Below, piece by piece: positions 8,438 to 16,137 of a stretch of DNA of 50,123 nt (position 1 is its first letter; the number at the start of each line of letters is the position of its first letter). The stretch covers positions 1 through 50,123 of the forward strand of contig JAGTSE010000033.1 of the NCBI GenBank assembly GCA_018261615.1, read 5' to 3'. Source of the DNA: Pseudomonadota bacterium. Lineage in GTDB: Bacteria > Pseudomonadota > Gammaproteobacteria > Enterobacterales > Enterobacteriaceae. The position numbers were made by a program, and so were the translations under genes. The notes beneath the pieces are model-generated. The model had not been told where the DNA came from and searched no databases. It saw nothing but the letters and a program-made list of their open reading frames with translations.

Positions 8438-9559
8438 CTATTGGCGGCTATCGTTCGCCTGACGCAGCAATACACGGCTTTCGTTCTGAAAACGCTGAGC
8501 GTAATCGCCAAACCAGTGCTCCACTTTGCGGAAGCTGTCGATAAAGGCCTGTTTGTCGCCCTGCTCCAGCAATCCGATGGCTTCGCCAAAGCGCTGGTAG
8601 TAACGCTTGATCAGCGCCAGATTGTTCGACGACGACATAATAATGTCTGCGTAAAGCTGCGGATCCTGCGCAAACAGGCGCCCAACCATTGCCAGTTCAA
8701 GACGATAAATCGGCGATGAGAGCGCCAGCAACTGCTCAAGCTGCACATTCTCTTCGGCCAGATGCAACCCGTAAGCGAATGTCGCGAAGTGGCGCAGCGC
8801 CTGAATAAATGCCATATTCTGGTCGTGTTCAACAGCACTGATGCGATGCAAACGCGCGCCCCAGACCTGAATCTGTTCAAGGAACCACTGGTAAGCCTCT
8901 GGCTGACGTCCGTCGCACCAGACCACCACTTGCTTGGCAAGGCTACCGCTGTCCGGGCCAAACATTGGGTGTAAACCAAGCACCGGGCCTTTATGCGCCG
9001 ACAACATCGCCTGCAACGGACCGCTTTTCACCGATGCCAGATCGACCAGAATACAGTCGTCCGGCAGCGGCGGCAGTTGGCCTATCACCTGTTCGGTCAC
9101 GTGGATCGGCACACTGACTATCACCATGCCAGCATCGGCCAGCAGCTCGCCCGCCTGCGCCCAGTCCTCTTTCTCCAGAATGCGAACCTGATAACCCGAC
9201 AGCGTTAACATTTTGGCAAACAGTTGCCCCATCTGACCTGCGCCGCCGACAATCACCACCGGCCGCATTTCAGGACACAGGGTTTTAAAACCTTTGTCAT
9301 TTTCGCTGGAGTAGGATTCACGCATCACCCGGCGCAGCACATCTTCAATCAGATCCGGCGGAACGCCGAGCATTTCGGCCTCTTTGCGGCGTGAAGCCAG
9401 CATTGAGGCTTCACGTTCCGGCACATAGATCGGCAAGCCATATTTGCTTTTTACTTCGCCAACTTCGGCCACCAGTTCCAGACGGCGCGCCAGCAACCCC
9501 AGCAGCGCCTTATCCACTTCATCAATTTGATCGCGTAGCGCGGTCAATTCAGCCACCAT
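8438..9559 (-). CDS. tyrA: TyrA, bifunctional chorismate mutase / prephenate dehydrogenase
   Basis: 373 residues, the E. coli length. It makes 4-hydroxyphenylpyruvate from chorismate through prephenate, using NAD+. Seen: AroQ chorismate mutase (about 1-90), an NAD-binding GGAGQMG loop (about 105) and the prephenate dehydrogenase signature LGLHPMFGPD with the catalytic His. It lies nine bases after aroF, making the classic aroF-tyrA operon. The sequence over its stop codon is a 10-bp tandem duplication (8431-8450), so the last codons and stop are repeated just downstream. Confidence 0.97.
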   Translation of the reverse strand: MVAELTALRDQIDEVDKALLGLLARRLELVAEVGEVKSKYGLPIYVPEREASMLASRRKEAEMLGVPPDLIEDVLRRVMRESYSSENDKGFKTLCPEMRPVVIVGGAGQMGQLFAKMLTLSGYQVRILEKEDWAQAGELLADAGMVIVSVPIHVTEQVIGQLPPLPDDCILVDLASVKSGPLQAMLSAHKGPVLGLHPMFGPDSGSLAKQVVVWCDGRQPEAYQWFLEQIQVWGARLHRISAVEHDQNMAFIQALRHFATFAYGLHLAEENVQLEQLLALSSPIYRLELAMVGRLFAQDPQLYADIIMSSSNNLALIKRYYQRFGEAIGLLEQGDKQAFIDSFRKVEHWFGDYAQRFQNESRVLLRQANDSRQ

Positions 9560-9568
9560 AACAACCTC

Positions 9569-10639
9569 TTAAGCGAAACGCGCCGCCAGACTATTGCGCA
9601 GATCTTTATCGATCTCACGCAACAGCGCTTCAGTCGATTCCCAGCTAATGCAGGCATCCGTCACGGAAACGCCGTACTTCATGGCGCAGCGCGGCTGCTC
9701 TGAGGATTGATTGCCTTCATGAATGTTGCTTTCAATCATCAGACCGGTAATCGAGCGGTTGCCATCTTTGATCTGTGCCACCACAGATTCGGCAACGGCA
9801 GGCTGGCGACGGTAATCTTTGTTGGAATTACCATGGCTGCAATCTACCATCAGCGACGGTTTCAGTCCCGCCTGTTCCATCTCTTTTTCACACTGCGCTA
9901 CATCCGCCGGGCTGTAGTTCGGAGCTTTGCCGCCGCGCAGGATCACATGCCCATCCGGGTTACCCTGGGTTTGCAGCAGGCAAACCTGTCCGGCCTGGTT
10001 GATGCCGACAAAGCGGTGCGGCATTGACGCTGCGCGCATAGCATTAATTGCCGTCGCCAGGCTACCGTCGGTGCCGTTTTTGAAACCGACCGGCATCGAC
10101 AGGCCGGACGCCATTTCGCGGTGCGTCTGGGATTCGGTGGTACGCGCACCAATTGCCGACCAGCTAAACAAGTCCCCGAGGAACTGCGGGCTGTTCGGAT
10201 CCAGCGCTTCGGTCGCCAGCGGCAGGCCCATACTCACCAGTTCCACCAGCAGTCGACGCGCGATCTTCAGGCCAGCTTCCACATCAAACGAGCCATCCAT
10301 GTGCGGATCGTTAATCAGCCCCTTCCAGCCAACGGTGGTACGGGGTTTTTCAAAATAGACGCGCATCACCAGATAGAGGCTATCGCTGACCTCTGCGGCA
10401 AGGGCTTTAAATCGACGAGCATATTCAATCGCGGCTTCAGGATCGTGAATCGAGCAAGGGCCACACACCACCAGCAGGCGCGGATCTTTTCCGGCTATGA
10501 TGTTGGAGATGGTCTGGCGGGACTGCGCGATTTGTGCTTCCTGCTCAATAGTCAGCGGAAAAGCCGCTTTCAATTGTTCCGGGGTGATCAAAACCTGTTC
10601 GTCAGTGATATGTACGTTGTTCAGCGCGTCTTTTTGCAT
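9569..10639 (-). CDS. aroF: AroF, tyrosine-sensitive DAHP synthase
   Basis: 356 residues from the ATG at 10639, the E. coli AroF length and start (MQKDALNNVH); an upstream in-frame codon at 10732 would add 31 residues unlike the family. It joins phosphoenolpyruvate and erythrose 4-phosphate, the entry step of the shikimate pathway. Seen: VVCGPCSIHD with the metal-ligand Cys, KPRTTVGWKG, and MVDCSHGNS with a metal-ligand His. It heads the aroF-tyrA operon, and TyrR boxes lie upstream. Confidence 0.96.
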   Translation of the reverse strand: MQKDALNNVHITDEQVLITPEQLKAAFPLTIEQEAQIAQSRQTISNIIAGKDPRLLVVCGPCSIHDPEAAIEYARRFKALAAEVSDSLYLVMRVYFEKPRTTVGWKGLINDPHMDGSFDVEAGLKIARRLLVELVSMGLPLATEALDPNSPQFLGDLFSWSAIGARTTESQTHREMASGLSMPVGFKNGTDGSLATAINAMRAASMPHRFVGINQAGQVCLLQTQGNPDGHVILRGGKAPNYSPADVAQCEKEMEQAGLKPSLMVDCSHGNSNKDYRRQPAVAESVVAQIKDGNRSITGLMIESNIHEGNQSSEQPRCAMKYGVSVTDACISWESTEALLREIDKDLRNSLAARFA

Positions 10640-10734
10640 GATGGCGATCCTGTATGACTCGTTTTGCGATAGGGATTCCTCCGCAGAGGATGGTGTAACC
10701 ATACCATATGCGGTAAAGATTTCAATCCACAAAA

Positions 10735-10804
10735 CGTACCATTTTATTTACATAGCCAATTTATTGCGCTTTATTACGGCACTGCGTGTAATTATAAATT
10801 TACA
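10735..10804 (-). promoter_or_regulatory. TyrR boxes upstream of aroF
   Basis: A strong box TGTAAT-TATAAA-TTTACA (10787-10804) matches the TyrR consensus TGTAAA-N6-TTTACA. A weaker box CGTACC-ATTTTA-TTTACA lies at 10735-10752. A strong/weak pair upstream of aroF is the arrangement by which TyrR with tyrosine represses this operon in E. coli. Confidence 0.85.
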
Positions 10805-10819
10805 CACAGTGCCTTTTGA

Positions 10820-12184
10820 TTATGTTTGTGCGCTGGCTGAACGCTGCACGACACGTTTCCAGCGCAGGGCATCAATCAGTATAAACATCAGCAAACTGCC
10901 GCCCATCACCGGCAACATGAGCCCCAGCAGCAGCGCGATGACTAGTGTGCTAAAACGCCCTGCGCGGCTCAAACTTAGCCAGCAGGAAAGCAAGGTTGCC
11001 GCGGGATTAACCGCAGCACCTGTCGGTCGGCGAATCCACCACAATCGGTAGCCAACCACGATCATCACGCACAGCGCAGCACCAAAAAGGATCAGTAATA
11101 ACTGGTTTGCAAGGCCGAACAACACCCCCATATGAAAATCGACGCCCCAGCGCGTCAGTTTCGCCATCAGCGGGAAGTCGGCAAACCGAGTGTGATCAAC
11201 CACCGCCAGAGTGCTGCCATTTATCGCTACCGCATCGACCTGCGTTGGCCAGCTGCGATCGATTTCTGTCACCGTCCACGCTTTATCCATACTGCGCGGC
11301 GGACGGATTTCCAGTTTGCTGGCAGCAATTCCGGCCCGCCGGGCAACCTGCAACACATCATCAAATTGTGCCAGGTTCAGCGCCATTTCCGGCATATGCA
11401 TACCCGTAGGATGCAGATGATGTTCCGCATGGGGATCGGTCGCCATCGTTGCGCCATCAAGCTGCGTGTTAACCTGCGGCGTCATCCAGCCAAAAGCCGC
11501 ACGCAGGCTATCGACATTGCCGCCCGCCCACTGCGACCACGTCAGGCCGGTGGCAGAAAACAGCAGCATACCGGCCAGCAGACTCCAGCCAAGCACCACA
11601 TGCAGGCGGCGATGATTTTGCACTGCGTTATTTATCCGCCGTTTCGGGCGTGTGAAAAACCACAGTGCAATCCCCCCTAAGGCAGCCACCCACATCCATG
11701 AAGCGGCAAGCTCGCTGTAGAGGCGGCCCGCATCGCCCAGCAGCAGTGAGCGGTGAAAATAGTCGATCCACTGGCGCAGCGGCAAAATACCACTGGTACC
11801 GTACACCGTCATATCACCCTTCACCTGTAACGTCACCGGATCGATAAAGATGGCACGGTTTTCCGACACGCCAAGTTGCGGATCGGCAAACATCACACGC
11901 GTAGTGGCGTTGTCGGCAAGGCCAGGCCGCACAGCATGCAGACGCAGATAGCCACCGGTCACCTGTTCAGCAACAGCAATCTGCTTAGCAAGCGGCTGGC
12001 GCGTACCGGAGGACACACCGTACAGCGCATCGCTGTAGAGGACATTTTCCAGTTGTGGCGTCGCCACGTATAGCGTGCCGCTCAGGGCCGCGATAAAGAT
12101 AAAAGGCCCGACAAACAAGCCAATATAAAAGTGCAGGCGTCGCAGCAAATTCAGCCACGCCGCACGCGGGGTGCAGGAAGTCAT
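10820..12184 (-). CDS. PepSY-associated transmembrane protein
   Basis: 454 residues. It belongs to the PepSY_TM (DUF337-like) family of inner-membrane proteins, several of which act as ferric-siderophore or flavin-linked reductases. Seen: an N-terminal membrane segment (about 17-40, LHFYIGLFVGPFIF), a periplasmic PepSY-like region, further segments near 165-185 and 205-225, and two at the C terminus (about 370-440). Histidines within the helices (LHFYIG, YFHRS, HRRLHV) could bind haem. The start ATG has GAGGA before it. It follows a Met/His-rich DUF2946 gene on the same strand after about 60 bp, suggesting a metal-handling pair; the substrate is not deducible. Confidence 0.8.
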   Translation of the reverse strand: MTSCTPRAAWLNLLRRLHFYIGLFVGPFIFIAALSGTLYVATPQLENVLYSDALYGVSSGTRQPLAKQIAVAEQVTGGYLRLHAVRPGLADNATTRVMFADPQLGVSENRAIFIDPVTLQVKGDMTVYGTSGILPLRQWIDYFHRSLLLGDAGRLYSELAASWMWVAALGGIALWFFTRPKRRINNAVQNHRRLHVVLGWSLLAGMLLFSATGLTWSQWAGGNVDSLRAAFGWMTPQVNTQLDGATMATDPHAEHHLHPTGMHMPEMALNLAQFDDVLQVARRAGIAASKLEIRPPRSMDKAWTVTEIDRSWPTQVDAVAINGSTLAVVDHTRFADFPLMAKLTRWGVDFHMGVLFGLANQLLLILFGAALCVMIVVGYRLWWIRRPTGAAVNPAATLLSCWLSLSRAGRFSTLVIALLLGLMLPVMGGSLLMFILIDALRWKRVVQRSASAQT

Positions 12185-12246
12185 ACTTTTCCTCAGGAAT
12201 AGTCAAAGTGTGCCGTTATGCAGAGACGAACGGCCTTTTATAAATG

Positions 12247-12657
12247 TCAGGGAAAGCAGAAAAGCGGCGGCGCGCGGGTGTCAGGACAAAGCCAGGGGAA
12301 GAAATGCCACAGTCTGACCGGCAGGCGAGCGGGTATCCGGCGCATGCGCAATGCGCGCCCCATCAACAACAGCATAACCAGCAGGATCAGGCCAGGCACA
12401 TGTGACAGCAAGACGCAATAACCACAGGCTTCAGAGTGATCAACAGGCAGTGAAGTTTGCGAGTGCGTTTCCGGCTGAGATGACATCTCATGATGCATCG
12501 GCATGCTCATCTGGTGATGCATACCCGGCATGGCACTCATTGGATCTTGTTGCAGGAAGACGGAAATCAGCGGGGCGACGACGATCAGCAGGATCGCAAA
12601 CAGCGCCAAACATGTGGCTGAGCGTTTTGCTGCCCATTGATGAAAAACGTTCTTCAC
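12247..12657 (-). CDS. DUF2946 family Met/His-rich membrane protein
   Basis: 136 residues if read from the GTG at 12657, which has GGAGGAG at good distance; the in-frame ATG at 12684 has no ribosome site because it precedes that motif. Seen: an N-terminal hydrophobic segment (about 15-38), a Met/His-rich periplasmic stretch (MSAMPGMHHQMSMPMHHEM), a CGYC motif and a second membrane segment (about 90-108). The composition suggests copper or other soft-metal binding. DUF2946 genes often accompany copper receptor and PepSY genes, consistent with the neighbour downstream. Function remains inferred. Confidence 0.7.
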   Translation of the reverse strand: MKNVFHQWAAKRSATCLALFAILLIVVAPLISVFLQQDPMSAMPGMHHQMSMPMHHEMSSQPETHSQTSLPVDHSEACGYCVLLSHVPGLILLVMLLLMGRALRMRRIPARLPVRLWHFFPWLCPDTRAPPLFCFP

Positions 12658-12845
12658 CGCATCTCCTCCCGATCGAGGCCGCATTGTAAATTAATCATCA
12701 CCAATAGGTTAAATTATTTCGAAAAAGAAAAGGTGGGCGCAGCAAAAAAGTTAGTTAAACCGCTTTTGCCACCACTTGCAGCATTCAACGATTTACCCTT
12801 CTTTATCAGGGTATAAAATCCTTTTTCCTGCAGGGAATTGCAGCG

Positions 12846-13895
12846 TTATGCAACATCCGCCGCCATTTTGCCGCCATGAAGTTGCGACAGCGGGTTGAGC
12901 ATCACCGCCTCTTCAAGATGATCGGGCGCAAAGTGGGCGTAGCGCATGGTTTCACGGATATTGGCATGGCCAAGAATACGTTGCAGCACGAGAATATTAC
13001 CGCCATTGGTCATGAAGTGCGCGGCAAAAGTGTGGCGCAAAACATGGGTTTTCTGCCCTTCAGCCAACGCGATATCGGTGGTAGACAGCATTTTGCTGAA
13101 TTCCCCATAGCACGGCTGGAACATCTGCCCTTGCAGCGGTGATAGCTCGTCAAAAAGCCACGGCGGGATCGGCACCGTCCGGTTACGCCCACCTTTGGTT
13201 TTGATAAAGGTGATTTTATTCGCCGCAAGCTGCGCGCGATTGAGGTTTTCCGCCTCGCGCCAGCGCGCACCGGTCGCCAGGCAAATTTTCACCACCCGGG
13301 TTAAATCAGCATGACCGTAGCGTTCACAGGCCGCCAGCAGGGTGATAATTTGCGGCTGCGTCAGCCACGTCATTTCCCGCTCTTTTTCGCGAAAAATGCG
13401 CACGTTTTCAATCGGGTTCGGCAGCGACCATTCACCCAGCCGCCGCAATTCGTTAAACACCGCGCTCAAATATTGCTGCTCGCGGTTGACCGTTATCGGT
13501 TTCACCTTCCACTTTGCTTTGTCCGGCGTGTAACCGTTGTCGATTTCGCCGCTCAGACGCTGATCGCGATAGTGCGCCCACGCTTTGGCGGTCAGCCGCG
13601 AGGCGACTGGATCGCCCAGCCCACGACAGACAATCTCCAGCTTCGCCATCCGCGACTTGCTCGCCGCCAGCGACTGGCCATGCAGCTTAAACCACAGCGC
13701 AACCAGCTCGCTTAAGCGCCGGCGATCCTCTTTTTCGCCCAGCCACGGCTTCTCCTGCGCCTCCTGTTTCGTCCAGGATTCAAACGCTTCGGCCTCGCCT
13801 TTAGTATTAAACTGCCGACGAATGCGCCGCCCTTCCCGTCCCTGAGGGTACAGTTCGCACAGCCACTTGCCGTTTTTCTGTTTGCTAACCGTCAT
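12846..13895 (-). CDS. int: P2-type tyrosine recombinase (integrase)
   Basis: 349 residues, close to P2 Int. It catalyses site-specific integration and, with Cox, excision. Catalytic residues are all present: Arg211 (ATGARWRE), Lys234 (KTKGG), His284 and Arg287 (THVLRHTF), His310 (LGHANI) and Tyr319 (MRYAHF). The N-terminal half carries the SAM-like core-binding domain (about 60-160). It lies 6 bp downstream of cI on the same strand, so it is likely co-transcribed with the repressor. A candidate att core overlaps its 3' end. Retention of an intact integrase in a tail-only element is notable. Confidence 0.95.
   Translation of the reverse strand: MTVSKQKNGKWLCELYPQGREGRRIRRQFNTKGEAEAFESWTKQEAQEKPWLGEKEDRRRLSELVALWFKLHGQSLAASKSRMAKLEIVCRGLGDPVASRLTAKAWAHYRDQRLSGEIDNGYTPDKAKWKVKPITVNREQQYLSAVFNELRRLGEWSLPNPIENVRIFREKEREMTWLTQPQIITLLAACERYGHADLTRVVKICLATGARWREAENLNRAQLAANKITFIKTKGGRNRTVPIPPWLFDELSPLQGQMFQPCYGEFSKMLSTTDIALAEGQKTHVLRHTFAAHFMTNGGNILVLQRILGHANIRETMRYAHFAPDHLEEAVMLNPLSQLHGGKMAADVA
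12859..12877 (+). repeat. candidate attL of the tail-only prophage
   Basis: GCCGCCATTTTGCCGCCAT, within the last codons of the integrase gene. It matches 33165-33183 with one mismatch (T/C at the tenth base). P2-type integrases lie with their 3' end next to attP, so the position fits. If the ends recombined, the integrase frame would stay open through the core and end in different residues (ADRQWRH). Core inferred by eye only. Confidence 0.55.
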
Positions 13896-13901
13896 TGCCG
13901 C

Positions 13902-14750
13902 TTACACATGTTTTTCCAGCGTAAAGACCACCACGCCGAACGGCGCAATCTCTGTCACACCACACTCGAAATCGACCGCGTTATTCGTCAGGCGTACTTT
14001 GCCGCCCGGCAGACGCACCACATCAAACACATCCAGCGCATCGTCGATACTGATAAACCAGCGCCCGTTGCCAATTTTCTGCGCCAAGGTATCCACCAAC
14101 CAGGCCGCATTTAGCCCCTCGATAAAATTCAGCCCTTCCGCCGATGAAGGCACAAGGCTGCGATCCAGCGCCCAGTTCCCCGCCTCTTTCAGCTCGCCGG
14201 ATTCCAGACGGAATTTCGGGATGCTCAGTACGGCATCACTTGACGCCGCCGGTGCCGGAGCTGGGTACATTTCGCCTTTCCCGGTCGCCAGCCAGTTCAA
14301 CGAGACACCAGTATCCAGCGCACAGGTCACCACCACGTCGCCGGGGAAAAATTCACGCCGCACCCAGGTGCTGATGGTACCGGAGGAGATATCGAGCAGG
14401 TCGCCGAGATCTTTTTGCATCTGGAAACCATACGCATCGAGGATGCGACGCAGCACCGGACGCCCGCCGGTCGATAAAATCTCATCGTACAGCGCCTTAC
14501 CTTTCGGCTGCGGCTTATCCGCTAATTTTGCATTTGCAAACTCACCGCTTACCAGCCAGTGCAAATCTGCGCCAGTATCCAGCGCGCATTTGACCACCGC
14601 CTTATAGGGCACGCTGTCGCGCTGGATCCAGCTACTGATATTATTCGCCGGGACGTCCAGCGCTTCGGCGAGCGCCTTCTGGCTGGAGACAGAATAGGAC
14701 GCAGCAATACGCTCGATCACATCCTGAACACTCATTTTGTTATCACTCAT
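13902..14750 (-). CDS. cI: CI-type repressor with two tandem HTH domains
   Basis: 282 residues from the ATG at 14750 (a TTG five codons upstream is less likely). Two copies of the Bac_CI_repr helix-turn-helix domain are visible: residues about 8-62 (VSSQKALAEALDVPANNISSW) and about 95-155 (FQMQKDLGDLLDISSGTISTW). Each ends in the same CALDTG-----WL signature. The C-terminal part (about 180-282) resembles the peptidase-like oligomerisation domain of 186-type CI. The 186 CI has a single HTH, so the doubling is unusual. It probably represses the divergent cox promoter, where a dyad sits between -35 and -10. Confidence 0.88.
   Translation of the reverse strand: MSDNKMSVQDVIERIAASYSVSSQKALAEALDVPANNISSWIQRDSVPYKAVVKCALDTGADLHWLVSGEFANAKLADKPQPKGKALYDEILSTGGRPVLRRILDAYGFQMQKDLGDLLDISSGTISTWVRREFFPGDVVVTCALDTGVSLNWLATGKGEMYPAPAPAASSDAVLSIPKFRLESGELKEAGNWALDRSLVPSSAEGLNFIEGLNAAWLVDTLAQKIGNGRWFISIDDALDVFDVVRLPGGKVRLTNNAVDFECGVTEIAPFGVVVFTLEKHV
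14525..14542. promoter_or_regulatory. dyad site B inside cI (candidate CI operator)
   Basis: ATTTTGCATTTGCAAACT, centred on GC-ATTT-GC (14530-14537). It is one of four copies of a dyad with consensus AAYTYGC-WTTT-GCRARTT found only in this element. Lying inside the cI coding region, it may be a flanking site for cooperative binding, as FL/FR are in phage 186. The pattern is seen; binding is inferred. Confidence 0.4.
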
Positions 14751-14769
14751 GTTCACCAACACCAAAAAA

Positions 14770-14802
14770 GCGATTTACACAATCGCATTTGCGATTTATA
14801 TT
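14770..14802 (+). promoter_or_regulatory. early rightward promoter with overlapping operator (site A)
   Basis: TTTACA (14774-14779) and TATATT (14797-14802) are separated by exactly 17 bp. The spacer holds a perfect inverted repeat AATCGC-ATTT-GCGATT (14781-14796), and a third half-site GCGATT sits at 14770-14775. A repressor bound here would block RNA polymerase, as expected for CI control of cox and the early operon. Confidence 0.75.
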
Positions 14803-14865
14803 GCTATGCATCGACCAAAATGCACAGCAGTGCAGTACATTTCAAACAACAGGAGATAATGCGAT

Positions 14866-15243
14866 ATGTCAGATGCAAAATCAACGCCGTCGCATCCGTT
14901 ATCTGGCTCTCAAATGCAATCCAGGAATTTCACCCATGGGCAGATGGATGAGCTGGTATCCGCCCTTCTCCCGACGTTGCAAACCCTGATCCGCTCGGCA
15001 ATGTCCGATGCCATGACGGTGCGGGATTTTGCCGCCATGCGCGGTATCAGCGAGCGTCTGGTCTGGCAATGGCTCGACGAAGGCATCCTGCTGAAAGCCC
15101 CGACCCGCGACTATTCGAGCGCGGAAAATGCCAGTAAACGCAGCCGCACACTGATCAACGTGCAGGCCTGGCGCGACAAATTAACCCAGCAAGCTATCGA
15201 CTGTCGTTATCTCGACCGTCGTTCCGGCACCTCGTTTAGCTGA
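14866..15243 (+). CDS. cox: Cox-like regulator / excisionase
   Basis: 125 residues. The segment MTVRDFAAMRGISERLVWQWLDEGIL is a winged-helix HTH like that of P2 Cox, followed by the INVQAWRDKL part that matches the Cox C-terminal half. In P2, Cox represses the lysogenic promoter and directs excision. It is divergent from cI and is the first gene of the early operon. AGGAG (14851-14855) precedes the ATG at a good distance. It is longer than P2 Cox (about 91), the extra being a polar N-terminal tail of about 40 residues. A CII-type role as in 186 is the alternative. Confidence 0.75.
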   Translation: MSDAKSTPSHPLSGSQMQSRNFTHGQMDELVSALLPTLQTLIRSAMSDAMTVRDFAAMRGISERLVWQWLDEGILLKAPTRDYSSAENASKRSRTLINVQAWRDKLTQQAIDCRYLDRRSGTSFS

Positions 15244-15260
15244 ATTTGCTTTTGCAAGCT
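15243..15260. promoter_or_regulatory. dyad site C after cox (candidate CI operator)
   Basis: AATTTGCTTTTGCAAGCT, core GC-TTTT-GC (15248-15255), overlaps the last base of the cox stop and lies 22 bp before the next gene. It is the most divergent member of the four-copy dyad family. Confidence 0.35.
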
Positions 15261-15281
15261 CAACAGTAAACAGGAGGTAAC

Positions 15282-15620
15282 ATGGCGATCACTTCACCCA
15301 CCGCAATGCTTCCGCTCAACGCCGGAGAACGCCTGAGCGGGTTGAACCATATCGCAGAAATCCGCGGCCGCTTCTGGGGTGATAGCTGGCGCGAGGTAGC
15401 GCGCTTTATCGATGAGATGCGCGACAGGCGGGATGAACATTTTGAAGAGAACAGTCGGGCATTGGCGGCGATCTTCTTTCTTGCCAGAGTTCCGGCGGCG
15501 CGTCAGGCGCTTCATCCGGATGCGCTGACGCTTGAGGAGAAGCGGGCGCTGATTGCCGCCATGAACCATTTCCGCGCGGTGGTAAGCCTATTTCCGAAAC
15601 GGCTAACCATGCCGCTGTAA
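15282..15620 (+). CDS. DUF5347 family phage early protein
   Basis: 112 residues. The pattern (LSGLNHIAEIRGRFWG..., FIDEMRDRRDEHFEENSRALAAIFFLA, LFPKRLTMPL) matches the DUF5347 proteins found after the regulator in P2/186-type early operons. Function is unknown. Predicted soluble and mostly helical. A strong ribosome site AGGAGGTAA precedes the ATG. It lies between cox and DUF2732, the usual early-gene neighbourhood. Confidence 0.75.
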   Translation: MAITSPTAMLPLNAGERLSGLNHIAEIRGRFWGDSWREVARFIDEMRDRRDEHFEENSRALAAIFFLARVPAARQALHPDALTLEEKRALIAAMNHFRAVVSLFPKRLTMPL

Positions 15621-15688
15621 CCCCTTTTTTTATACCTATGACGTCAACCCGTCGGGCCTCCCTTTGCCCGAATTTCAGGAGAAATACC

Positions 15689-15916
15689 ATGCGTAAAAAT
15701 ATTACCCCCCATCCAGGACGCAGCCATGAAGAGATCGCGCTGCTGCTGGCAGAAGCCCGCAACAATGAACGCCTGCGCTGCGCCAGCATTATCTCGGGGC
15801 GACTGGACGCGCTGGCAGCGCTTATCGCTACCCAGCGTCTTGAGTGGTGCGATGCCGCCGAGCTACTGCGCCAGGAAGCGAACCATATCGATAACCAGGC
15901 ACAGGAGCTGCACTGA
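15689..15916 (+). CDS. DUF2732 family phage protein
   Basis: 75 residues from the ATG at 15689, which has CAGGAG before it; a longer in-frame reading from 15638 has no ribosome site. Content is helical with HEEIALLLAEARNNERLRCA, the pattern of DUF2732 proteins in P2-type early operons. Function unknown. Its TGA overlaps the ATG of the next gene (TGATG), so the two are coupled. Confidence 0.75.
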   Translation: MRKNITPHPGRSHEEIALLLAEARNNERLRCASIISGRLDALAALIATQRLEWCDAAELLRQEANHIDNQAQELH

Positions 15917-16137
15917 TGGCCGATGAAATGGATCTCGTTCAACAGCGTGAACTGGACGATCGCGAGCGCTATATCCGCCAGGCGCGTAACCGCCTGTTGT
16001 TGCCCTCACGCCTCACCTGCGAATGCTGTGACGCGCCGATTCCCGAGGCCCGGCGAATGGCGTTGCCCGGTGTGACCTGCTGCGTCAGTTGCCAGCAACT
16101 CGCCGAACTGAAAGATAAACATTACCGGAGGCGCTAA
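15916..16137 (+). CDS. DksA/TraR-type C4 zinc-finger protein
   Basis: 73 residues. It has the C4 zinc finger of the DksA/TraR family: CECC...CCVSC near residues 35-60, with the PEARR segment between the two cysteine pairs. Phage members can bind RNA polymerase in its secondary channel; here the acidic coiled-coil tip residues cannot be judged by eye. Start and stop overlap neighbours in the early operon: it shares TGATG with DUF2732, and its TAA touches the TTG of gene A. Confidence 0.8.
   Translation: MADEMDLVQQRELDDRERYIRQARNRLLLPSRLTCECCDAPIPEARRMALPGVTCCVSCQQLAELKDKHYRRR

Noticed and set aside
12721..12845. Terminator or small gene left of the integrase
   Set aside because: A weak ACCCT...AGGGT stem near 12796-12814 lacks a convincing T-run on either strand; no reading frame of note.
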